Positions 34,126 to 42,715 of a stretch of DNA of 64,000 bases are shown here, piece by piece; position 1 is the stretch's first letter, and each line of letters opens with the position of its first letter. Made by a program: the position numbers and the translations under genes. The notes below the pieces were generated by a model, which saw only the letters and a program-made list of their open reading frames with translations, made no database searches and had not been told where the DNA came from. The DNA is from Polytrichum commune (taxonomy: Eukaryota > Streptophyta > Polytrichopsida > Polytrichales > Polytrichaceae), in NCBI GenBank assembly GCA_950295325.1, contig OX485805.1:47578758-47642757 (forward strand), in the 5' to 3' direction.

Positions 34126-35123
34126 TTCAGGGATTGGATGATCCTAGGTCTAGTTTGTTTGCGGATTTGATGCGATTGACGCAATGGTGGTTTACCCACC
34201 AATCAAGTCCGCCAGGGTACATTTTCGAAAATGTACCATTATTGGGTGATACCCGGCACAAAGTGGTGAAGGATGGTGAGTACATTAACCAAATTCTGGG
34301 TACTCCAACATTTCTGGATGCTGCATCTTTGGGATCCTTTGCTCATCGGCCTCGTTGGTTTAGGACCAACTTGGTATCACCTCGGGTGCTTTCAGCGGCG
34401 ATTGCCCGCATTCCCCGCCTTACGGATCGCAAGGTGGATGACATTTTAGATGATCATCGTGTTTCCTTGGCAGTTACCAAAGATGACACCTTGCCATTTG
34501 CATTAATTAACAAGGTGGGAATTCCGAGAGGTGCACTACCTACTTTTGTGACATATCCACAGTCTTTTGCATTTCGATCTCGTGGACCTGGCATGGTTTG
34601 GGATTCAAAATCCCAAACTTATGAGGAGCCTACGGCAGATGAGCGGGAACACGCCATGGGTTTTCTTACAGGTACCACGGCTGCTCACGGGCTTCAGGAA
34701 GGTCAGAGACGTTTCCTATTGGGGCAAGCTATGGATCTTAATAGCATTGTGTGGATAATTGGAATTTGTCTTGCTGCTCAACAACGTATGGATGACCAAT
34801 TGCTTACTCTGAGGGCAGAGAACAATGGTCAGGGGGCAATGGAGCCGCAATCCAAGGATCACATTGAGGTCAATGACACCGAGGGATTATTTCCTTTGAA
34901 ACTTCATGTTGCGGAAGAGCTTCGAGCCCAACGTGTTTTTTCGGCTTTGGCCCAAGAGTTTGGGAAGTTGGAGGCCCATAAAATGTTTCCACTTCTATTT
35001 CTTGGTGATACTTCATATATGGGTAGCTATTTAGCTACACAAACTGATTGTAGTGAAGAGGATACGCATTTGGATTCAAGTGCAGATGATGGGGGCAAAG
35101 GTGTTGCCCTCTCCACGGACTAG
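34080..35123 (+). pseudogene. Gypsy cytosine methyltransferase, C-terminal half (separated by a frameshift)
   Basis: From about 34128 this frame continues the domain broken at 34125: QGLDDPRSSLFADL, motif VI as YIFENVPLL, a HRPRWFRTNL block (motif VIII region), EREHAMGFLTGTTA (motif IX region) and GQAMDLNSI (motif X). Order I-IV-VI-VIII-IX-X is canonical, unlike the rearranged order of plant DRM enzymes, and recalls Dnmt3-like and retrotransposon-borne enzymes. The shift lies within 34111-34127, near an imperfect duplication of GGATTGGATGAT. A 1-base gain or 2-base loss would explain it. Falling between catalytic motifs, it looks like damage, not programmed frameshifting. The frame closes with TAG at 35121. 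Confidence 0.85.
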
Positions 35124-35129
35124 CAATCA
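35121..35129 (+). promoter_or_regulatory. Probable stop-codon readthrough site between gag/methyltransferase and pol
   Basis: The stop separating the upstream polyprotein from pol is TAG CAA TCA, and pol continues in the same frame. This fits the UAG CAR YYA context that makes tobacco mosaic virus's leaky stop. It would keep structural protein in excess over polymerase. The other two stops in pol lack this context. Confidence 0.6.
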
Positions 35130-38100
35130 CAGGCTGTGCTGGCACCAATTGGCAATCCTTCTATGAAGAAAGAAACCACGGAGTTTGACGATTGGCCAAT
35201 TGAAGTGGGGCCAAAGCTTACTGGTGCCGAAGCACGAAAGGTACGGGCATTTATTCGCTCTTACCGTAATTGTTTTGCCTTTAGTCTTCATGATCTTGAA
35301 GGATATAAAGGTAAACATGTTCGTATTCAACTCGAGGACGACCACCCTATTTTCAGACGGCCATACAGACTTAGTACCTCTGAAAGGTTGGGTGTTCAAA
35401 CTCGATGTCAAGAGTTATTGGCAGCGGAATTGATTGAACTCTCCAATAGAGAGTATGCTTGTGCCACGGTTATGCCGTCAAAGAAGGATATCTTTGGCAA
35501 CTAGACGGAAAAATGGATGTGTGGTGATTATCGTCCAGTCAACCGCAAGAACAAGTCGGATCGATATCCAATGCCGATGCCGGAGGAGTTGTTTGATGCA
35601 CTAGGATTTTCTAGAATCTTCAGCACTTTGGATTTGAGGTCTGGTTATCACCAATTACCTTTGTTGTTGGGTGATCGGGTGAAGACCGCATTTTGGGGAA
35701 TTGATAAAGATGGCAAGGATCAACTTTATCATTGGAAATTTCTGCCATTTGGTCTCAAGAATGCACCAGCTGAATTTCAGCGGGTGATGGACCAATTATT
35801 GGCTGGTTTGCCGTTTGCTAGATGTTACATTGATGATGTTATCATCTTTAGTAACAGTCCACAGGATCATGTGAGACATTTGCAAGCGGTATTTGAACGA
35901 CTTCAACGGTGGGGACTCCGTTTACATCATGGAAAATGTAAGTTTTTCCATGATCAATTGCCCTATTTAGGCCACATGATTGTTCCTGGCGGTCTTGGTG
36001 TGCAACAGGCGAAGGTGGATGCTTTGCACAAAATTCCCGCACCTAGTGATGTACCATGGCTTCGTACATTTCTAGGATTGGCAAATTATTATAGGAGGTT
36101 TGTCAAAAACTTTAGTTTGATTGCCAAACCTCTTACCATTCTCACGGGGAAAGACCAACCATGGATTTGGAGTCAGGAACAACAACAGGCATTTGATACA
36201 TTGAAGCAGAGGCTCGGTTCAGCGCCAGTGCTTCGACGCCCGGATGTGTCTAGAGCTTTTCAATTGCACACGGATTGGAGTGCAGTGGGATTGGGAGCGG
36301 TATTGACACAGAAAGATGAAGAGGGAAAGGAATATGTGGTGGCTTATGCATCTAGAAGTAATAATAGTGCTGAATCTAATTATTCTTCTTATGAAGGCGA
36401 GGCCTTGGCGGCCGTTTGGGCCATTGCACATTTTTGACCTTATTTGTATGGACAGAAGTTTACTTTGGTGACTGATCATCAGCCTTTAAAATGGCTTATG
36501 GAATCAGATAAGCTCACTGGAAAACTTGCTAGGTGGGCATTGTTACTTCAGGAATATGATTTTGAAGTTGTTCACCGAGCAGGAATTGCCAACTTGGATG
36601 CAGACGGATTGTCTCGCAATCCAAGCCCTTCAGATGAGGATTTAACTGGAGCCAGGTGGCATGGAGATTGTGATCGTGAGGCAGTGCCGGGTTGGCATGC
36701 TGTCACGTATCTCACAATGATGTCGGGATTGGCTGCTGAAATCCTTGTGGAAGAGCAAGATGAGGAGGTTGATAAATCTCTCGTTGTTAGTGATGTGTGG
36801 GAAGACCAGGCGGTCTTGCACAAACTTCAACAAGGGATATTTCCTCTTGGACTATCTTCTATGGAGCGAGATAGAGTTAGTCACCGGATAATAAGGTTTC
36901 GTTGGGCAAACAACTTGTTATTTCGTGTGTGGCCGAACGGAACGAGGCGCATCGTTCCAAGGCCAGATCAAAGAGCTTCTTTGGTGCGGCAAGTGCACGA
37001 GGAGCTTGGACATTTCGGAGTGCGAAGGACGCACTCTATGTTGCGCAACCAATATTGGTGGACTGGTATGTATCAACAGGTTGCCACTTATGTTTCTCGG
37101 TGTGAAGTATGTGACCGGGTCAGGTCAAGTTTTAATACTTTGTCAATTCAACTTCAGCCTTTACCTATTATGGGCTTGGGATATCGTTGGTCTTTGGATT
37201 TTGCCGGACCGCTTACTATCACTCCACGTGGTTCCAAGTATGTGCTTGTGATGGTGGAGCATTTTAGTAAGTGGATTGAACTCGTGGCTCTTCCCCAAAA
37301 TTCCTCAGAATTGGCGGCTATGGCATTTCTTGATCGAGTTTTGGCACGGTTTGGAGCACCTGCAGAGGTGTTGACGGATCAAGAAAGAGAATTCCTTGGA
37401 TCTTTCGAGGCTTTGTATACCAAGGCTTTGATTAATCATCGGACAACTTCCAGAGATCACCCTGAGGCAGATGGCTTAGCTGAACGAGTTGTTCAGACGG
37501 TTAAGCGCGGTTTGCGGAAGTATGGATTGCTTCATGGCAACCATCGCGATTGGGACTTGATGTTACCATGGATAGCAATGGGTTATCGTTTCAGCAGGCA
37601 AGCATCTTTGGCATCCTATAGTCCTTACCAACTCTTGTATGGACGGGAACCAATTTTACCTAGCTCGGTGCGAGAGAAATTGGCTCCCGTGGTCAACTTG
37701 GATGATCCAGATGTTTGGGCTCAATGTCTTCATGACCGAGCATCGTTCTTCCAAAAGGCCATGCCTATGGCTATGGAGAACTTAAATATTGCTCAACATC
37801 GTGATACATTACGGTATGCCCGGATCCGCAGTGGAGCTTATCGACCTCAGGTTCGTAGATTTTCCAAGGGGGATTATGTTTACTTGCAACGGGAGGCGCC
37901 TACGACATTGGATGTCAAGGCTGGGCGCACGATTTTGCGGGTAAAAGATGTCTTGCCAAGTGGTATATTATTGCTTGAAGGCAAGGATGGACGGGAATGT
38001 CGTGAGCATTCAAAGAATTGTGCTCCATGTCACCTTCCCATCGACGGCTCTGTGCATCCCGAGTTGGCGGTTGTACCACAGGGTTTGCCTTGTTATATTT

Positions 38101-38267
38101 GTGGAGAGAAGACAGGAGCTGCAACAATGTTATTGTGCGACCAATGTCAACGTGGATGGCACATGGCATGTTTGACACCTCCCCTTTTTAGTCTTCCTTC
38201 TGGCAATTGGGTTTGTCCTCGTTGTCGGAAAGCCTCTCATTCCGTGGCCGTTAATGGTCATGATTGA
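35124..38267 (+). pseudogene. Gypsy pol: reverse transcriptase, RNase H, integrase, PHD finger
   Basis: The frame is continuous apart from TAG at 35502-35504 and TGA at 36435-36437. Reverse transcriptase: MCGDYRPVNRKNKSDRYPMP, LPFGLKNAPAEFQRVMD and catalytic CYIDDVIIF. RNase H: FQLHTDWSAVGLGAVLTQ and TDHQPLKWLM. Integrase: HHCC zinc finger (HEELGHFG ... CEVCDRV) and a DDE core with aspartates in SLDFAGPL and VLTDQEREF and glutamate in ADGLAERVVQT. After a GDYVYLQRE module comes a PHD finger. The first nonsense codon replaces an expected tryptophan (GN-stop-TEKWMCGDYRPVN); the second is probably CGA to TGA. All catalytic residues are otherwise present, so inactivation looks recent. Confidence 0.92.
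38091..38225 (+). other. PHD finger at the C-terminus of the gypsy integrase
   Basis: The cysteine/histidine order is C4HC3: CYIC, LLCDQC, WHMAC and CPRC, with the tryptophan two residues before the last pair (NWVCPRC) that PHD fingers show. PHD fingers commonly bind histone H3 tails. Chromoviruses carry a chromodomain at this position, so this module may guide integration. Confidence 0.85.
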
Positions 38268-38592
38268 GGACTTTGTGGATGTTTACCACATGTTTTAGTG
38301 GTGAAGTTGTTATTTAGTTGGTTGGAAATTTTATGGGATTGAAAACCACATTGAAAGAATTATCCAAGAATTCAACATTAATTGTTGAAGGCGATTAAGG
38401 ATGGGGCTCACATTGCACCCAGCCTACAATTCTTGGATTACTTTGTCAATTACGAGTTTAATTCCTTCGATTACTACTACCCAATTAAATATGTATAGAT
38501 GTAGCAACAACTTCATCATGTTCAACAACTCTATCGATGAGTGTGTTTGTTCCTAGCCGATTGGAGGGGCTCCTTATCTGCTAGTGGGGGCA
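38268..38592 (+). other. 3' noncoding region of the gypsy element with candidate polypurine tract
   Basis: There is no coding sequence after the pol stop at 38267. AGTGGGGGC at 38584-38592, directly before block B1, is the only purine-rich tract in the expected place for plus-strand priming. A canonical LTR would be expected to start with TG right after it, but B1 starts CTTGAAG. Confidence 0.4.
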
Positions 38593-38698
38593 CTTGAAGA
38601 GGTGGTTGTTAGCATTTTAGTTTGCTATTTTATTTTGCTAATTGATGTTGACAACGACACTCGATCTGTTGTGTTTAACGATCTTAGTTTACACGACA
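38593..38698 (+). repeat. Terminal block B1 of the gypsy element
   Basis: It is 106 bp from CTTGAAGAGGTGG to TTTACACGACA. It is identical, or nearly so, to B2 (39133-39238) and matches the end of the derivative at 41499-41605 (minus). Confidence 0.85.
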
Positions 38699-38700
38699 GC

Positions 38701-39238
38701 TGTCACGTGAGGTGACATCGGGGGCTAAGTCACGTCAACTTAGGAGTAAATGGACTCCACTAGGAGTCCATGTGTGTTGGGATGAGTAACGGACTCCATT
38801 GGGAGTCCTAGTTAGTTGTTCATCCACTCCATGGATGAACTCCACATTGGATTGGGGTTGTATGGAGAGGAAGGCCTCTTGACTTGCCATTGTTGTCAAG
38901 TCAAGTCTTGTGAGTGTGTTTTGAGAGAGAGAGAGCTTGTTGTTGCTTTCTCATGGCTATGGTGTAGTAGATTATGAGTAAAGCCTTTGCATTCTTTCTC
39001 CACCACTTGCACTCTTGGATTCTCCCTTCGTGGAGTGAGAGATAGCTTGACTCTTGTGTGTGAATTTTAGAGTTTCCTAAGCTTTGTAAGGAGACATTTT
39101 AGTTTCTTAAGTTTGGAGAGAGAAACCCTCATCTTGAAGAGGTGGTTGTTAGCATTTTAGTTTGCTATTTTATTTTGCTAATTGATGTTGACAACGACAC
39201 TCGATCTGTTGTGTTTAACGATCTTAGTTTACACGACA
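38701..39238 (+). mobile_element. A2-B2 unit: 3' LTR or short deletion derivative of the gypsy element
   Basis: It opens TGTCACGTGAG and closes TTTACACGACA, and consists of block A (38701-39132) joined directly to block B (39133-39238). Only GC separates it from B1. Two unprocessed bases between CA and TG are what end-to-end joined retroelement cDNAs or LTR-LTR circle junctions show. Confidence 0.7.
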
Positions 39239-39450
39239 AAAGGACAAAGCTTTTCTACAGGCTTGCCTTCAACATCCAAACCCAAATTTAATGCGGCGAT
39301 GAGTCTACCCAATTCCAAAGTTGCTTCCTCCATTTTGGACTTCATACGTTCATCAAGATTGTTTATATCTGCATTCCACTCTGCAGGCAATATGGCGGAC
39401 TTTCTCCAACAATTTCTAATGGTTTGATCACCTAATTTGAAATTACACAA
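39239..39450 (-). pseudogene. Pogo/Tigger-like transposase, internal piece
   Basis: The minus strand encodes QTIRNCWRKSAILPAEW and a helical segment, matching the region of Tigger-type transposases just after the DDE core (consensus like TIxNCWRKxGI). The frame runs into the gypsy insertion at 39238 and resumes at 29398. The catalytic core itself is missing. Confidence 0.6.
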
Positions 39451-39748
39451 GGCATCCCACTATGCCGAAAGCATTGAATGAGAGCTCATTCAATGACCCC
39501 CAATATGCTTTGCTTTAGCCCATGCTCACCCATGAACAATAATATCAAACCCATGCCCACCCATACAATCCATCCATACTTGATATTATCACATTTACAC
39601 TACGGATTTTGAAAAAAAATAGTGACATTACCAAGGGTGATAGGGATAAAAACGAGGGAGTTTTACACTATGAAAACCGGTTTCAAACTTTTAGGTGACA
39701 ATATCAAGGTGTTCTATTGACAAGGGTGACATTATCAAGGTTAGACTG

Positions 39749-40118
39749 TAGTAGGATGAGAGACCGCAGCGTAAGAGGAAGGTGGCTATGGTGGCTATGG
39801 TGGCTATGGTGGGGAAGAAGAAGCTGGGCGCAGAGTGCATTTCCTTGCCAGGATCATGGCCAGATTTTCATAAGACACAGTCGCCCAAACTTGGTGATAC
39901 CTCAGGGCCCGAATTCTTGGGAAGATTCCCTCTACTTTAGCTGTTACTTGTCCTATATAAAGGATCTGTATTTGCTGGAGCTCTGCCGTCCTTGCACTGT
40001 TCTGCGTTTGAGTTATGCAAGCGTTGGGCATCTAATTAAGATAAGCCCTGGCCCTACCTTCATGGGTTGCAAAGTCCACGTCCCTAAATACCCACACCTG
40101 GACATTGGACTCAATTTC
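39749..40118 (+). repeat. Dispersed repeat family D, copy 2 of the duplicated locus
   Basis: This is equivalent to 2843-3199. It includes TCCTATATAAAGGATCTG at about 39951, a TATA-like box. Confidence 0.5.
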
Positions 40119-41383
40119 AGCGGGCCTTCAACCTCCCCATACGAGCTTCTCAGGGGAGGTAGATACGGGCAGGGGCAACCCTCCCAAAAGATATCAAGAT
40201 TTTTCTAGACCTGATCAAAAACTTCTGTCCGCCCTACGTGACTTCAAAAAAACAATTGTCCTTGCATTCTTGAAGGTTACTTGTCCACAAATTCCATATT
40301 CAGTACACTTCATCTTCAAGGTTTAAAATCTAATATATGTGTGTGTGTGTGTGTGTACTTCCACTTAATAAAGTAACCATTGATTGGGATTTCATTTCGG
40401 AAGTGAAATCATCAATAAAGCATGTAATTAACTTGGAAGTCGAAAATATGACAAAACCCTCATAAGCATTGGGGTCATAACTTTTGTGACTTACCATTAA
40501 AAAGGTCTTTGTCATTCTAAAATGGAAGGGACTACAAATAATATTTTATTTCTAGTATGTTTATTTTATAATAGTTCAGGTTAATACCTTCTACTCTCAC
40601 AAAGTATGCATACACATTTCAACTAATTTCATGTGATTGAATGTAATTAAGTCTAAATAACCGTATTAGAAGGTAATTGAGCGCTAGGCCTAGGTTTCTA
40701 CAAGTATATGTACACATTCCAAACAAGTGTAATTAAGCACATCATTCCTCATATCTGAATTAATCATGATTAATTCCAGTTTGTTATTATATAATTAATT
40801 AGGCTTAATTAATTTTGTTAGCATACTTCTTGATTTAATTTAATTTAATTGGGATTAATTAGACTTAATTACATTCAATCACACTTAATTAGTTGAATGT
40901 GTATGAATATTGTGTGAAAGTAGAAGGTATTACCTTAAACTATTATAGAATAAACATACTAAAAATAAATAAACTATGAATTTTAGTTCCGTTTTAGAAT
41001 GACAAAGACCCTTTCAATGATAAGTCACAAAAACTATAACCTCAATGCTAATGAGGGTTTTGTAATGTTTTTGGCTTCCAAGTTGATTACATGTTTTATT
41101 GACGGTTGCATATCGAAAATAAAATCCCGGTGAATTGCTCATTTACTCAATGGAAGTGAATAAAATATATTGGGTTTTGGACCTTGAAGGTGAAGTGCAC
41201 TCAATATGAGATTTGTGAATAAGTGGGCTTTAAGAATGCAAGGGCAATGGTTTTTTCGAAGTCGGGTGGAACGGGCAGAAGTTTTCGGTCGGGTCCAAAA
41301 TTTCTTGATTTCTTTTTGGAGGGCTGCCCCTGCCCAGATCTACCTTCCCCAAAAAGCTCGTAAGGGGAGGTTGGACGCCGACC
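40119..41383. mobile_element. Mutator-like foldback element, copy 2
   Basis: This is the same insertion as 3200-4484, carried along in the segmental duplication. The two differ by scattered substitutions and the length of the TG run. Long inverted arms are intact. Confidence 0.7.
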
Positions 41384-41498
41384 CTAAATTTATGGTGCTC
41401 CTTCCAAATTGTCTGTACATATGATCTACTCGGGAGTCCTAGGGTTTCCAAGTTCTCCCTACGTTGTGGCTGTGGGTTTTGTTTTGGCTTGAGATGTT

Positions 41499-42711
41499 TG
41501 TCGTGTAAACTAAGATCGTTAAACACAACAGATCGAGTGTCGTCGTCAACATCAATTAGCAAAATAAAATAGCAAACTAAAATGCTAAACAACCACCTCT
41601 TCAAGAATAAAAATAACAATAAAAATATTTGGTTTGATGAAAAGAGGAAAAGAAATTAAAAGAAATTATTAAAAATAAAAATAAAAATAACTTAATTAAC
41701 TTAATTTAATTAATTTAATTAATTTAATTTAACTCAACCTAACTTAATTAACTTAAACTAATGAACCTAACCTAATTAAGCTAACCTAATTTAATTAACT
41801 AACTTAATTAACTTAAACTAATTAACTAAGTTAATGGGCCAGTTAACTAACTTACCTTGAAGGGGGGGCCAGGCTGGCGCCGCCCCCAGCCCGGGATCTG
41901 CCGCCCGGGATTCAGAATTGGAGCTCCAAGAAGGTCCGGTGAGCTCCGGATCCGAACCAAAATTAAAACTAAATCGGATTTTGATTGTGGTTTATGTTTG
42001 TATTTAAATTAAACTTTGCTTCACAATTTGCAAGCAAGAAAATGTGACTTGAGAATCTTGAAACTAAATGGAATCTCAAGATTCAACCATCAACAATTGA
42101 AGAAAATACAAGAGACAACAAAAGAAAAATGGGAAGATTTCTCTCAAAATCTTCTTGAGGGTTGCAAGAAATGACGAACTAAGCTTTCAAACACTTGTAT
42201 CACTCATTTGCTCTCATTACTGGGCCATTCTAGCTCAGAAATACAACCAAAAATGAAAAATTTGAGCCATTGTTGTCAAGTATGAGGGTTTCTCTCTCCA
42301 AGCTCAAGAAACTAAGAAGTCTCCTTACAAAGCTTAAGAAACTCTGAAATTCACACACAAGAGTCAAGCTATCTCTCACTCCACAAAGGGAGAATCCAAG
42401 AGTGCAAGTGATGGAGAAAGAATGCAAAGGCTTTACTCATGATCTACTACACCATAGCCATAAGATAGCAACAACAAGCTCTCTCTCTCTCTCAAAACAC
42501 ACTCACAAGACTTGACTTGACAACAATGGCAAGTCAAGAGGCCTTCCTCTCCATACAACCCCAATCCTAAGTGGAGTTCATCCATGGAGTGAATAACTAA
42601 CTAGGACTCCCAATGGAGTCCATTACTCATCCAAACACACATGGACTCCTAATGGAGTCCATTTACTCCTAAATTGACGTGACTTAGCCCCCGATGTCAC
42701 CTCACGTGACA
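41499..42711 (-). mobile_element. 1.2-kb derivative (solo-LTR-like) of the gypsy family, inverted
   Basis: Read on the minus strand it opens TGTCACGTGAGG and closes TTTACACGACA. It is flanked by TGTT on both sides (41495-41498 and 42712-42715). Copy 1 of the duplication has the uninterrupted site at about 4594-4600. It holds block A, then leader sequence including the GC-rich part, then block B, with all coding sequence absent. It could be a solo LTR of a long-LTR relative or a deletion derivative. Confidence 0.85.
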
Positions 42712-42715
42712 TGTT

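Larger units (their letters stand above)
29403..39238 (+). mobile_element. Ty3/gypsy retrotransposon encoding a cytosine methyltransferase and a PHD finger
   Basis: The element is flanked by AAAG on both sides (29399-29402 and 39239-39242), a 4-bp target duplication, and has TGTC...GACA ends. It encodes in order gag with two zinc knuckles, aspartic protease, a C5-cytosine methyltransferase domain, reverse transcriptase, RNase H, integrase and a PHD finger. RT-RNaseH-integrase order places it in Ty3/gypsy. The ends are unusual: block A (29403-29834) opens the element. The 3' side reads B1 (38593-38698), gc, A2 (38701-39132), B2 (39133-39238). This copy has a frameshift and two nonsense codons and is inactive. 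It is inserted into a pogo-like transposase. Confidence 0.93.
28797..39748. mobile_element. Pogo-like transposon split by a gypsy retrotransposon
   Basis: TA at 28795-28796 and 39749-39750 bounds inverted ends sharing TAACCTTGATAATGTCAC. Removing the nested gypsy element leaves about 1.1 kb with two pieces of one transposase frame on the minus strand (39239-39450 and 29023-29398). Most of the transposase is missing, so this was already a deletion derivative when the retroelement landed. The relative at 2076-2842 has a different internal deletion. Confidence 0.75.
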
